A DNA stretch of 64,000 nucleotides from Brachypterus glaber (Eukaryota > Arthropoda > Insecta > Coleoptera > Kateretidae). Of this stretch, positions 45,177-56,581 are shown one piece after another. Each line of letters starts with the position of its first letter. Within the stretch, counting starts at the first letter, position 1. A program made the position numbers and the translations under genes. The notes beneath the pieces were generated by a model that was not told where the DNA came from, did not search any database, and was given only the letters and a program-made list of their open reading frames with translations. Location of the stretch: positions 22,582,945 through 22,646,944 of the forward strand of contig OY294049.1 of the NCBI GenBank assembly GCA_958510825.1, given 5' to 3'.

Positions 45177-45724
45177 ACAGGGTTATTCAGAAATAAGTTC
45201 GAGAAATTCAAGATGTGTTTCTAGGTTAAAAAATATAAAAAAAGTTCTTATAAAGGTTGGTCCGGAAATGAGCCCTAATGGAGCTGCGGCCCTTCGAAGA
45301 TGGACATATTGAATAGGCAACAAAAAAAGCACCAATAGAATTTTAATGCTGCAGGGCGATTCTTCATTTTAAAACTAAGCAAAAAAAGTATTCTTAACCA
45401 AAACACCTAAATTTAATATTAAAGGAGTTATAGCCTTCCAAAAAGTAAGATTTTTAGTGGCAACCCATTTTGCACGTCCCTGGTGTAAATTACCAAATAA
45501 AAATTAATAAAATTATAGCCTTTTTCAATGTGCAAAAATTCGTTTCTGTGGTTAATAGGGCGAAAGACATATTAAATAAAAACTATTTTTCAGGGGAACA
45601 CTTAGAAGGGCCGTAGCTCCCTTGAGGCTCGTTTTCGGACCAACCTTTATAGGAACTTTTTTTATATTTTTGTATGTAGAATCACCTCTAAAATTTCTCC
45701 ACGCGAGTTATGGAATACCCTGTA
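45177..45724. mobile_element. 548 bp inverted-repeat element with TACAGGG ends
   Basis: ATACAGGGTTATTC at the left and GGAATACCCTGTAT at the right are inverted. Inner blocks also mirror: AAGGTTGGTCCGGAAATGAG against CTCGTTTTCGGACCAACCTT, and GGAGCTGCGGCCCTT against AAGGGCCGTAGCTCC. Related fragments appear at 21170-21260, 53090-53150 and 61995-62065. Confidence 0.75.
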
Positions 45725-46740
45725 TAATAGCATATGCCATTATACTATCAGTGATCAAGAGACTGAATAATTTTGTTTCATCTACACATAGGTAAAACGG
45801 AACGTTTTCTTAGGTATAATATTAATAATTAAACTCAAATGGAAATATTGTGGGCGAGGCTTCTATACTAGTATGACGTATTTATTTAGTACAAGTTCCC
45901 CTACAAATAAATAGCCCCGCCCACAAATAGATACAACCTGATATTGGATGCTAGAAATTGATGAAATCTGGTATTTTAATCTATTTGAATCACATTTTGG
46001 TTTTATTTTTTCTCGAATTTTTTCTATAACCTTCTTGATCAACACAAAAATATCTCCTTGAAATAAAGCCAGTCTAAATCTTAGACTTTAAGTTAATATT
46101 ATAATATAATATAATATAATATTTACATAAAATTAAAACAGAATATAATTATATATTTGATGTAAAAATAAAGCTATAAGTAAACTATCGTTTTTAAACT
46201 TAATATTACACACTTCACGAAAAAGGTAACACACATGTTTTTAAAAGTCTATTCTTTTTTATTTACAACAGTCTTTTTCATCTACACTGGAAAATTCGAT
46301 TCACATAGAATTTGGCACAAATATATTTAAAAGTATGTAAATTCAAAACAATTTGATTATTTTGAAAGTTAAAAATAACCATTTTTGATTACGGGATCAC
46401 AGAAAAATGCAAAAACAAATTAAAATCGATTTTTTTTTTAACGCTCACTGGGCCTACACACATTTTAAGTTAACTAAGCTTGGCAACGCTCAATATCACT
46501 GGATATCATAACAGAGTAGGGGAAACTGTTCTACCTTGGACTTATTTGTACCTAGAACCTACACTTAAATTTCAAATTTCCGGGTATAATTTCTTTAAAT
46601 CGACAGTGGTAGTTTATTAATCATCCGATAGATGGTTATTTTCAGTTTATTCGAAAACATTGTCGGCAAGCGTGTGTGTGTTATTCCGCTAACTAATATT
46701 TTACATTGAAAAAAATATACGGATTGTTTTTGCGCTACCA
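45725..46740. other. AT-rich DNA, no gene seen
   Basis: No supported gene. Only short frames. Confidence 0.5.
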
Positions 46741-47520
46741 ACCCAGGTAGCAAGGGATGTTATATTACAAGAAATTAACATCACTTTTGTGTGTATTTTT
46801 AAACTAAATCATAACATCACATAATATTGAAAAATAACATGTATTTAACATCACATTTGCAACGTAATACGTGTGACGTGACAACCATGTTATTTAATAA
46901 CAAATATTTAGCAACGCTCTGAATATATCACATGTCACATATTAACGTGGCTTTCACGTAAATGTCATGTTATTTTGCTTCTCACCGACGTTCGAAGCAA
47001 AAAAATCGATATAAGATGATGTTGATAGAGTAAATTATTATAAGGAAATTGTATACACATTATACGATTTCCAGTGGATAGGGGGCTCTGCCGGGCTTCT
47101 CAAGACCACGGACACGGATTAAAGGAATATATTCTCCCCTTAATCTGCAATTTCGTATTTAGAATCTATCTGTTTCAATCTGTGATTGTTTCATTACTGA
47201 TTGATTTTAAATCCGATTTTTTTATATAGTTATAGCGTTTTTAATGGTTTTAATTTAGAAAAAGCTAATATCCTAGAATATTATTTAAATATTAAAGTAC
47301 CAGTTACGGCATCCATAAGATATTAGATATAACAGGAATGTGGATTTATGATGTCACAAACACGTTATTTTCGGGATGTCATTGTGTGATGTTATTAGGG
47401 GCGGACTTAGGACATCCCCACCATGCTACATTCTTGTTAAATGAGACTACAATCTTAACATCACCTGTCACATATTAACGTGACTTTCACGTGAATGTCA
47501 TGTTATTTTGCTACCTGGGT
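46741..47520. mobile_element. 780 bp element with ACCCAGGTAGCAA ends
   Basis: A perfect 13-base inverted end pair, ACCCAGGTAGCAA at the left and TTGCTACCTGGGT at the right. A subterminal block CACATATTAACGTGGCTTTC then ATGTCATGTTATTTTGCT occurs as a direct repeat at 46935-46980 and 47466-47511. No coding sequence. The superfamily is not clear from the ends alone. Confidence 0.8.
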
Positions 47521-47579
47521 AAAGTTGTACCTTAAACGGGTCTGACGTATAACACGTACTTTGGACAGATTCGACCGAT

Positions 47580-47676
47580 ACTCCGTGGCACCTTTAGACA
47601 ACTAAAAAAATATTTTAATTGTAACTCGAGGTCCAACTAAAATATTTTTTTTAGTTGTCTAAAGATGCCACGGAGT
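47580..47676. repeat. 97 bp hairpin
   Basis: ACTCCGTGGCACCTTTAGAC then AACTAAAAAAATATTTTA on the left is complemented by TAAAATATTTTTTTTAGTTG then CTAAAGATGCCACGGAGT on the right, with few mismatches. It is probably a tiny fold-back element. Confidence 0.8.
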
Positions 47677-47854
47677 AAGCATGGTAAAAAGAGGGCTCCC
47701 CCTGACAAAGAAAATAGGTTTTCAGAAAGGCTCTATCGCATTCAGTTTAAAAGATGGCTTTAAAAAAAATGTTTTTGGCAAAAAAAATATAAAGTAGACT
47801 TTTTAACTTAGTTGAACACTCTAGTTTGGTTAATATTACAGAGGTTACTTTTAT

Positions 47855-47940
47855 AAACTCTCTGGTATAAAATACCTTTTTGTAAAGGTCCTTATGACGA
47901 GTATAAATGAATAAATAAACAAATAAATAAATAAATACAT
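47855..47940 (+). repeat. LINE 3' tail with AAATA-type microsatellite
   Basis: CTTATGACGAGTATAAATG followed by repeated AATAAATA/AACAAATA units at 47907-47938. The tail motif resembles that at 38655-38680. Confidence 0.5.
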
Positions 47941-48189
47941 TAAATACCTATTAAATTAATATATTATTAAAGTTTCAAAAATTCTACGTTTTTATATAAA
48001 AATAGTGGCATTTTATTTCCAAGACTTCTTTTTGGAAAAAATAGGTCTGGCAGTGTAATAATATCGCTTGTCAAAATATTATCTAGAGCTTTTATAAAAA
48101 CTTGTATTCTGTCAGACTAAATTTAAATTTTAAATATTTTTATGACTAGTGATATTAAGCATTGCCATGCTCACTTAACTTAATAGTAT

Positions 48190-48315
48190 ATTAAAGTACT
48201 AGTTTCATAACATACGTTTTTAGCGCACGAGTACAAGTTTAGAAAACGAGCAGCTTTCGGCGAGTTTTCTAAAGTACTACTGCTCTAAAAACGTGTTATG
48301 AAACGAGTGCTTTAT
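48190..48315. repeat. Imperfect hairpin
   Basis: AGTACTAGTTTCATAACATA then CGTTTTTAG pairs with CTAAAAACGTGTTATGAAAC then GAGTGCTTT. The inner part GAAAACGAGCAG/GAGTTTTC also mirrors. About 125 bp in all. Confidence 0.65.
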
Positions 48316-48893
48316 ACAATTTTTTCTATTTTGCTCTAAAATTTAAAAGACTTACATTTAAATTGATGACTCATTTAGGGATTTTTGTTTTGGGTTGTCA
48401 TTACAGTTTACACTATGTTTAAAATTCTAAGAACAAATGTTATTTTGATATATTTTACAGTCATCTCTTCTTTTTTCACTGCAATTAACCAGTCCACAAT
48501 TTTAACACGGTAAAAAATAACCCAAACACAAAATTTTGTAAAAAATTAAACTTTAAATCGACATTGACATTTGCACGCAAAACGTCAAGAGATAGGCTTT
48601 TGTATGTTGCCAACCCAACAGAAAAATAAGTAGAGACCTCTTATGGGCCTATAAGAACACGCAAAATGCGTGTGATTATGAGCTTATAAGAGTCGCAAAA
48701 TAGAAAAAATGTGTTCAGACCAAGTGTGTACGATTATTTTCACCAAAGTACATTGCAGTGCTTGGTTACACAAAAACTATATGAATCAAAATTTATCACT
48801 TAAGTGCAAAATATATATTTGCAACTAGTAATTAGTCAATTATATTAGTGCTCTTATAAATAAACAAGTTCTTCCTGAGATAATTTAATTAGG

Positions 48894-51800
48894 TCAAAAC
48901 CGAGTCGCGGTCACTGTCCTGGGTAGTGTTGAGGTAATGGTTGGAGTCCGTGAACTGTTAACATCTAATAATGATTGCAAAGCCTGGAAATAAATAGAGT
49001 TAGTGCTTAATTTAAATTGATAGATAATTTAAATACAAAATGAGGTAATTTCTAAAGGTACAGTTTTAATCATTCTCCCCGTTAAATATTTAAATTTTGT
49101 ATATTTTTTCCAGTTTTTTTTTTTATCAGAGCTACAAGTTTGCTTATAAAATCGAAAAAACCAATTTTACCCCCCACATTTTTGAATATTTATAACTGTT
49201 ATTAATATAATTAAAAATTGATCCAAACAAAAATTGTTGGACATTTCCTACTTAACAAAATTGGTTAGCTTTATGTATTTTTATCGTTAGATGCATATTT
49301 ACCGATATAACCGCATCCACCCCTAAAACTAACAGGAGTGTTCCGTTTGCAATTTTAACATAAAAATTTCTTGTCATTTCACTAACAATAATTACTTGGC
49401 GAATGCGATAAGTGAAAAGGACACTCCCTATAAACTGGTTTGAAAGTCAGTTAATTAACCGGCTTTAAAGCCGGTGGTTCCCTCTATTACTAGCCCACAC
49501 AAGTCCTAGACTTAGGGGATGCTTACTTAAGTAGAATAGTACGAGGTTAAACAAACATGTAATGTAATGTAATGTAATGTAAACTACGTAGTAACATATT
49601 AAAATTCCTATTATTTCTTTTTTATTTAATTAATTTGTAACAGTACTTAAATAGAAGAACTAGATTTTCAGTACTCACACTGGTGTCTACTCTGGGAGTT
49701 ATTAAAGGAGTTTCGGCGCTTACGCCATCGTTGTGCACCAAATCGTCTCGCAGCGGTCTGGGCATGTAGGAGGGCATGTGGGGGTGCTGGAGGGTGTGAA
49801 ACGATGAAGGATGAGGCGGCGTCAGGGGCTGAAACTGAAAAAATAGAAAAAATTAATTGACGTAATAGGAATCAAATGGAAAAAATTAAATTATTTTAAG
49901 TTTCCGGGCGTTTACAAGTTTTGTAAAAGTAACACGAGGATTTACTTTTCTATTGATTTGGTTAGAAAAAAAAATGGATTTTCTCGAGGATTTTCTATGT
50001 ATTCAAAGTCTATGAATATAAGCATTCGACTAGATGGATGTCAAAAAAAACGTGACATACTTTAAGGACGTCCCCTATACATGTATACAATAAAGAAAAA
50101 AAATATATTTTAATTTTGGCAGTTAAAAATATTGTTATGCTAAAAAAATGCACCTGTGGAGGTCTAGCTCAAAACCAAAAAAGAGTAAAAATTGTTTGTT
50201 TAGGGTCAATTAAAGGTAACTTTGTCTGTATTGACTGGCAAAAAATATCATTTTGATATCTCTGTTAATAACGTCACAATTTGGGTGATTTGTTTACCGT
50301 GGAACACCGGGTATGGGGTAGGTACATAAAGTATAGATATGTCTGAAATTGACCGAAACTATTTGACTCTCAAGAGCATGCTACTATCATAATTGACTTA
50401 CTCGTTTCATATCCAGTTGAGCGTACACCGTGGGCTCTTGTCTTCGGATCATGGTCATGGGGATGGGGTGCTGCTGGTTGTATATGACGTGCGGTATCTG
50501 TTGATTTGTGATAGATAATTCAGCGTAAGTTATTTCATCGTTCTGAAAATAATACGTTTGCTACCGTATACTAACATATGTAGCTAAATAATGGCTCTAC
50601 ATTGATCTACATATGAAAAAATAAATAAAATGTGTCTGGTTCCCAAAAATGTTAAAAATTTCAAAATTCTATGATTGAAAATAGAAGCTCAAATAATATT
50701 AAAAATAAAATCATATTTAAACATCCCACTTTAAATTTTTATCTTTCTATCGGCCTATAGAATTTACTAAATTTACAAATTTCTACTATAAATGTGAGTC
50801 AAACAGTAAACATTTTAAGAATGTATTAGTCGGACTAAATTTATTTTTATTTAATGTATTCTAAAATTCATTCATAATATTAAAATAATTTAACTAAAAC
50901 AAAAAGATCTAAACGCCAAATACGAGCTCCTAAATAAGCGACAGAAATTCGTAAATTTTAGTAAGGGGCTCGGTGAGGGGCAACTTTATAGACACGAGTT
51001 ATAATCTGATCATTTTTAAATTTGGCACATAATTTTGTATACTCAAAAAAAAACATTAAGATTTCAAGCCCTTTAAGTTTTTCACTCATACAAAAATTAC
51101 AGACAATTTTTAAAGATTAATCTAATTTTCTAGTTACATCTATTGATCATCTAAATTTTAACCAAAAAATATAAGGTACACCCTAATACAGTAATACAGT
51201 ATTACTGTATTTTCGCTAGTGACAACCGAAATATTCTCGATGCTGATTTGTGGTGGCAGATGGCATAGGAGAATTTACTCCCAGTTAATTTCGTTGGTAT
51301 ATCTAATGGAAATTATCCATGCTAATGACACTTATGGCCATGGGTACGCCCTCCATGACTAATATTGCGAGAAACTGACAAAATGACAAATTACAATTGC
51401 GCACTTTAAACTGTTTATCAAACACCGGTATAAATGTTAAATCAAACCTTATATAAAAATTGTTGTTAATTTAATTGCTTCCCCCAGGAAAGTTTTGCGT
51501 TATACGTCGATTAATTACTATAGGCTATTGTGCTTCTCCGAGGAGCTGACCGCGAGGAAATCTTTTGTACAGGCCAGAGGAACTCAGGAGGAACTCTGGA
51601 GGAACTCAGGAGGAACTCCGAGGAACCCTGGAGGAACTCCGAGGAACTCTTTGCAAAAAGGAGGAACTCTACAAAATGGAGGAACTCTTTGCAAAATGGA
51701 GGAACTCTTTGCAAAATGGAGGAACTCTTTGTGCAAAAAGGAACTTTTTTTTACAAATTTCAGACGCGGTCAGAAACAATTATTATTCATTACCCATGTG

Positions 51801-53730
51801 GATTAACGTTCTTATGTTCAAACTAGATGGGCTGTTACAAACACTTTACAAAACATTTTACCTTTGGGCGCCAATTTTTTTTGAAGGGGCACCAAGTTTG
51901 GTAGAAACTGTCAGGGACAAAGTTTTTTCTCGTGAAGGGGCGCCAAGTAAGTTTGGTAGAAACCGTCAGGGACAACAAAGCTTTTTTTTGAGGGTGCCTT
52001 ATTGGCAGTAGTGCTTGCACAGCGGTAATTTCTACGGCTTATTTGCCAAAAATTACCGAGGAACTTAAGGAACACAGGAGGAACTCTGGAGAAACTCTGG
52101 AGGAACTCCGAGGAACTCCGGAGGAACTCCGAGGAACTCTTTGCAAAAAGGAACTCTTTTGTACAAATTTCAGACGCGGTCAACCCCTCGTGCTTCTCAC
52201 TTGCACGCATCCTTCCATATGACGTGTCAATCGTAAAGTTGGTAGCGCGCTGGCCTATCCATAAAAATCCGTGTATAGCAAAAAAAAATCGATTTTTGCT
52301 TTTTTTACGTTTGTGGACGGTTTATATTCAAAAAATATGATTTCCGTCAAAAAAAAAGTTTTTGTCTGTCGGTCGGTCGGTCTGCCAGTCTGTCGGTTTA
52401 TCTGCCTGTGTGTCCGAGAAATTTGTGATCACGATAAATCAAGAACGCTTCAAGCTAAATACTTCAAATTGGAATCATAGGTTGTTTATCCAAAGTTCTA
52501 GGCTGGGTTTATTTTTGGTAAAAATTTTTTTCAACATTTTTTTTTTAACATTACATTTTTATTTTTTTTTTAATTTTTCTTTTTCGTTTTTGATTTTAAT
52601 CAACTTAGGCCTATAGGGGAAGGTATTTTTTATACAATTTAATTTTTAAATTCATTTTTGAAATCGTAAGCTATTAACTATATTTAAATATCAATTAAGT
52701 TAAAAACCCATTAAAAATAATTGGACAATTAAAAAATAATATTAATTGTTCCGCACTATAAATGAATTATATTCCTTGAGAAAATAAATTGATAAACTCA
52801 ATTTTTTGTTAATAAATTTTAATTAATAATTATTTTTAGACTTATATCTGAAGATTTAACATGTACCTCTATTTTCGTACCATAAAAATTCTAAATCGTT
52901 TTAAATTTAAAGTGAATCTAAACAATTTCCATGATCACAGAAAAATATATATTTTTAAATAACCAGGTCAGATTTTTGTTTTTCGAGAAAAATTAAGTTG
53001 AAGGTGAAATTTCACGGTTCGAGGTCGAAAAATTAAATACTGAAATGTTGAAAACCAATATTTCAATTATAGGAAATTATTGTCATATTTTATGATGTAG
53101 AATCAACCCTTAAAATTTCGGACAATATTTTAAATACACCATGTAAGTATACTCTATTTTTTTTTTGGTATTATCTTTGATATTTTAGAAATATTGGGAA
53201 CCAGTTGATAAAAGAAAATAATTTCAAATAAATAAAATAAGTATGCTGGTAGCAAAACACATAAACGAAAAAGAAACAAGCTTGGAAACAAGGAAAAAAA
53301 CAGCTTAAACCTACCTTCGTTTTGTATCCCTCATAACCTCCATTCTTGTGCTGACTATTCGGACTCTGCATTCTACTATAAACCCTTAATGAAGCATTAT
53401 TCAGCCTCTCAAAAGCTCTTTCCTCGTCTCGGTACTCGTCTTCTCCGTTATTTTGCGGGATAATATCAGGGTTTTTCTCCTCTAAACTGTCTATGCTATC
53501 GTTCAGATCCTTGTTCAAAGGCTCGGTGCTAGCCTTGTCGCTGTTTCCCGCCACGCAACGTCGTCCTGCTGAAGATAGGCCACCGTCGTCGTAGTCTTTG
53601 TCGTCCCTCTCGCCCCCACCACGAAGTCGAATGACCACGACGATTATTATCGCTACTAGAATTAACGCGGTCACCACCCCGATGAGGGCACCCAGTAGTG
53701 GAGTTATTTGGAGCAACACAGGGGTCGTAG
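48894..53730 (-). CDS. Single-pass cell-surface receptor, C-terminal exons (sidestep/nephrin-like Ig family suspected), partial
   Basis: Four exons on the minus strand: 53730-53315, 50542-50402, 49834-49679 and 48983-48894 (TGA at 48896-48894). Donors and acceptors are GT-AG, and every join falls in one continuous frame of about 267 codons. The 5' exons lie to the right and are not in view. The first exon begins with a short juxtamembrane stretch, then a transmembrane helix (LLGALIGVVTALILVAIIIV) followed by Arg residues, so the rest is cytoplasmic. The tail has an acidic Ser/Asp region with NPDIIPQNNGEDEYRDEE, then ITYAEL and TVYAQL, which look like ITIM/ITSM tyrosine motifs, then a Pro/His/Met-rich segment. 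A role in adhesion or guidance is inferred from the tail style. No extracellular domain is present here to confirm it. Confidence 0.7.
49385..49590 (+). mobile_element. SINE body fragment, second copy
   Basis: Matches the 3' part of the SINE at 38113-38375 (CCGGTGGTTCCCTCTATTAC, TAGCCCACACAAGTCCTAGA, GAATAGTACGAGGTTAAA). The tRNA-like head is missing or highly diverged. The tail is ATGTA repeats. It lies in an intron of the receptor gene. Confidence 0.75.
51575..52150. repeat. GGAGGAACTC-rich repeats around a dispersed repeat
   Basis: At 51575-51740 and 52060-52150, words such as GGAGGAACTC, CGAGGAACTC and TTTGCAAAATGGAGGAACTC recur. Between them is GGGGCGCCAAG, TTTGGTAGAAACCGTCAGGG and ACAAAG, shared with 14800 and, inverted, with 31930-32030. 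The several overlapping open frames here are repeat translation. Intronic to the receptor gene. Confidence 0.75.
52155..53160. other. Intronic AT-rich DNA
   Basis: Contains a GTCGGTCGGTCGGTCTGCC simple repeat at 52370-52390 and a fragment near 53090-53150 related to the TACAGGG-ended element. No exon needed or seen. Confidence 0.5.
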
Positions 53731-54201
53731 CTGCAATTAATATTAGGACTTTGAATTATTTGAAAATATATTTGTTGGTGCGGTTTAGAGCACTAGATAG
53801 GTAGGTTTGTTAGGATAGGTGTGTAGTTTGAGTGGTTCCGCAGGAGTACCGACATAGCCACAATTTCAGAAAGCAAGAAATTTTCCTAGAAACTGAACAT
53901 GTCGTTGCTACGGCAAAAACATTGTCAAGTCTGTTATACACCAAACATTCGCGCTAACTATTAATGTTAAAATTGTTTGACATCAACTATGACAATTTCA
54001 ATATTTATCCAAATGTTTTAATAAAATAGTTTTTTTCTACGACTGCTTTAGAATGTAAGCAAATACACACACTTTTGAAACACAGAATGATTCCATTCTA
54101 GCTCTAGATACGGTATAAATATTCCGTATCAAGTGTTAGAAAAAATAAAGTGCCATCTCTTGTTTATAAATAAAATTAGTATATATTAGTATATATATAT
54201 A

Positions 54202-54450
54202 AGTTAACGACCTGCAGTCACTCACCTTTATTATATTAAATATCATTTCTGCTTATTATAATTTATAAACATTTCTTTATTAGGAAATAGCTTTGTAAGC
54301 ATTTCACCTCAGATACCTAAAATGTATATTCCAAAACTTCAGTCTGTACTTAGCTTTGATCAATAAACGAACTTGTATTTTTCTATCTAAATAAATTAAT
54401 AAATTTATTTCCTTTTTAAAAACCTAACTTCGGGAACTCGGTAGATAATT
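54202..54450 (+). mobile_element. Candidate 5' LTR of the errantivirus
   Basis: The right boundary is set by the primer-binding site starting at 54450. The left boundary is inferred: AGTTAACG follows an ATATATATAT run, the kind of AT target used by 17.6/297 elements. The segment holds an initiator-like TTCAGTC near 54340 and AATAAA at 54361 and 54391. The second LTR is not available to test this, because the element runs into an assembly gap. Confidence 0.5.
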
Positions 54451-54463
54451 GGCGCAGTCGGTA
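54450..54463 (+). promoter_or_regulatory. Primer-binding site, tRNA-Ser type
   Basis: TGGCGCAGTCGGTA is complementary to the 3' end of insect tRNA-Ser, the primer used by the 17.6/297 group. Its position just after the presumed LTR and before gag fits reverse-transcription priming. Confidence 0.85.
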
Positions 54464-54625
54464 TTTCTTTGGGCGAATTAAGCAAAAATTCGTATCGGTT
54501 CGGCGATTTACCAGAGAAAAAAGAACCAGAAAAAAATTCCGTGAAGACAGGACCAGCCAGGACATCCAGGAGTGTGAGTGAACATCACAGCCAATGTACC
54601 AGGGGACGATCTTCACAATTCTACT

Positions 54626-54631
54626 GTAAGT
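54626..54631 (+). promoter_or_regulatory. Candidate splice donor for subgenomic env RNA
   Basis: GTAAGT preceded by TACT lies ten bases before the first gag ATG. Errantiviruses make Env from a spliced RNA whose donor is near the start of gag. A possible acceptor, GGACAG, ends at 60122. Use of either site is inferred only. Confidence 0.4.
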
Positions 54632-54635
54632 ACCT

Positions 54636-55841
54636 ATGTTTTTTAGAGGTCCTAGACAAGAAATTTCAAGCTCAAGTTCTAGCTCAAGTGCAGGCTCAGA
54701 ATTAGATTTAGAACAAACCCTAATTGATAACTTTAGTTTAGAAATTTTAAATTCATTTGAAAACCTTAATATTAACGATATGGCTACAGGAAACGAACCT
54801 GTTGTACCCGTCCTTAAACAGGACTATATTAATATGATCCCAGATTTTCGGGGAGAAACAGAGCTTCTCCCTAGATTCATAGAAATCTGCGAAAAACTCG
54901 TAAACAAATTTTATAATACGACAGACCCGACAGACTTTCAAAACGAATATCTTATGTCAAGTATATTTTCCAAAATAAAAGGCGATGCAGCAATAAAAAT
55001 ATCTGCTTGCATAGTAAGTACTTGGGATGACCTTAAAATAGCTTTAACTAACACTTATTCAGATAAACGTGATGTGTTTAGTTTAAGCATAGAAATGACT
55101 GACCAACGACAACAATTTTCGGAATCTGTCTTTGATTTTTATCACCGAATTATTATGTACCTCAATTTACAAATAGCGTTCTTAAATATCCATGGGGATG
55201 ATAATGAAAAACCTATAATAACAGGATATCTGCGAAAATACGCATTAAGAGTTCTACTAAGGGGCCTACGAGAACCTATAGGATCCTTAATGCGTACGAA
55301 AAATCCTGATGATTTAAATTCTGCACTTAATATGCTAACTAATGATTTTCAATTTGTTACGGAAAATCCTCGGGAAAATCATAGACAGATACGGCAGAGA
55401 AATTTTAGAAATCCAAAAAGTCCAAATCGTTACCCCTCACAAACAACAAGGCCCCTACAAATAACAAATTTTGCCCATAATGCTAGGCAAAACTTTAATC
55501 CCAACCAAAATTTCCAAAATCAAAATAAGAATTTTTCTAATCAACCCGGCTCTGGTTCAAAAAATATAAATGTTTTTAAACCTAACCCTAACCAGCCGTT
55601 GCCTAAACCAACGCCAATGAGTGTATCTACTCGAAATACACATAGAACAAATAATTATTTTAGACAAAATTTAACTCAAAACAGCCCTAACTATACGGTA
55701 GAAGAGTTGTTCACTTTGCAAAACGAACCAATGGTGGAATTTCCCCCAGAAAATTTTAACGTACATTTGGGAAAATCAAATAAAACTCCGGAAAATGAAA
55801 ATTCGGAAAATTTTTTAGGAAATCTAGCCTCGGAAAATTAG
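54636..55841 (+). CDS. gag: Errantivirus Gag
   Basis: Open frame of 401 residues. Gag forms the particle shell. It follows the tRNA-Ser primer site and precedes protease, in the order of 17.6/297-type elements. The N-terminus has a Ser run. The middle (about residues 50-240) is a helical capsid-like region. The C-terminus is rich in Asn, Gln, Pro and Arg with no CCHC knuckle, which is usual for this group. An internal ATG at 54780 (MATGNEPVV) is an alternative start and would omit the Ser-rich stretch. The frame is uninterrupted. Confidence 0.85.
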   Translation: MFFRGPRQEISSSSSSSSAGSELDLEQTLIDNFSLEILNSFENLNINDMATGNEPVVPVLKQDYINMIPDFRGETELLPRFIEICEKLVNKFYNTTDPTDFQNEYLMSSIFSKIKGDAAIKISACIVSTWDDLKIALTNTYSDKRDVFSLSIEMTDQRQQFSESVFDFYHRIIMYLNLQIAFLNIHGDDNEKPIITGYLRKYALRVLLRGLREPIGSLMRTKNPDDLNSALNMLTNDFQFVTENPRENHRQIRQRNFRNPKSPNRYPSQTTRPLQITNFAHNARQNFNPNQNFQNQNKNFSNQPGSGSKNINVFKPNPNQPLPKPTPMSVSTRNTHRTNNYFRQNLTQNSPNYTVEELFTLQNEPMVEFPPENFNVHLGKSNKTPENENSENFLGNLASEN

Positions 55842-55855
55842 AAAAAATTAATTTA

Positions 55856-56581
55856 ATGAGCCTAACGGACTCTAAAAGTGAGCAATCATATGTTATTTTT
55901 CCCGAACATAATTTAAAAGTTCTGATCGATAACGGTGCCACGAAAAGTTTCGTTAAGCCCGAAATTGCAAAAAGATTTTTTTCAGAAAATATAATCGATG
56001 ATCCTTTTTTAATTTCTAGTGCTCATGGAAGTTCTTTGGAAAAGCATAGTACAAAGATCCCAAATTTTTACGGCAAAGAATTAAAATTTCATCTATTTAA
56101 TTTTCATAAAAATTTCGATATTCTCTTAGGTCTAGATAACCTTAGGAAACTTAATGCGGTAATTGACTTGTACAATAACGTATTAATTACGCCTACACGT
56201 AGGATAAAAATTCATTTTTTTAACGTAGCTAATTCTTTGAATTGCATTGAAGTCCCGTCAGGGACGGAACAAATAATTAAATTAAAAATTAAAAATATTA
56301 AAGAGGGTGATGTTTTCATCCCTTACACGAAAATTAACGGTCTGGAAATACCAGAATGCGTTTGTAACGTAAAAAATTTTACTACAAACTGTAGTATTGT
56401 AAATCGTAGCGAAAAAAATATTTCTTTTGATTCCGATATTTCTATTGGGGTGGAAGAGTTCAACGAATATGAACACCGCCCTTGTGAAAATTTTAATAAC
56501 TTTATGTTCCAAAAAGGCTCGTTTGATTTTTCTTCTTTACGCATGAACCACATGAATGCAGAAGAAAAACAAGCCATTTAA
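55856..56581 (+). pseudogene. pol: Errantivirus Pol, protease part (frame broken from RT)
   Basis: 241 codons. Residues about 20-30 contain LIDNGATKSF, the position of the retropepsin active site, where D-T-G or D-S-G is usual, so the central residue is Asn here. A second block ILLGLDNLRKL resembles the ILG motif that ends retroviral proteases. The frame stops at 56579-56581, while the reading continues directly into reverse transcriptase in another frame, so a one-base deletion close to 56577 is the likely break. Described only, not repaired. Confidence 0.8.

Noticed and set aside
49630..49679. Read-through of the third receptor exon to a nearby stop
   Set aside because: A good donor GTGAGT at 49678 and an in-frame final exon at 48983 make splicing more likely. 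Read-through remains possible as a minor isoform.
51495..52210. Overlapping frames of 67-148 codons with LFAKWRNS-type repeats
   Set aside because: They arise from the GGAGGAACTC repeat in three frames at once, the mark of a simple repeat rather than a gene.
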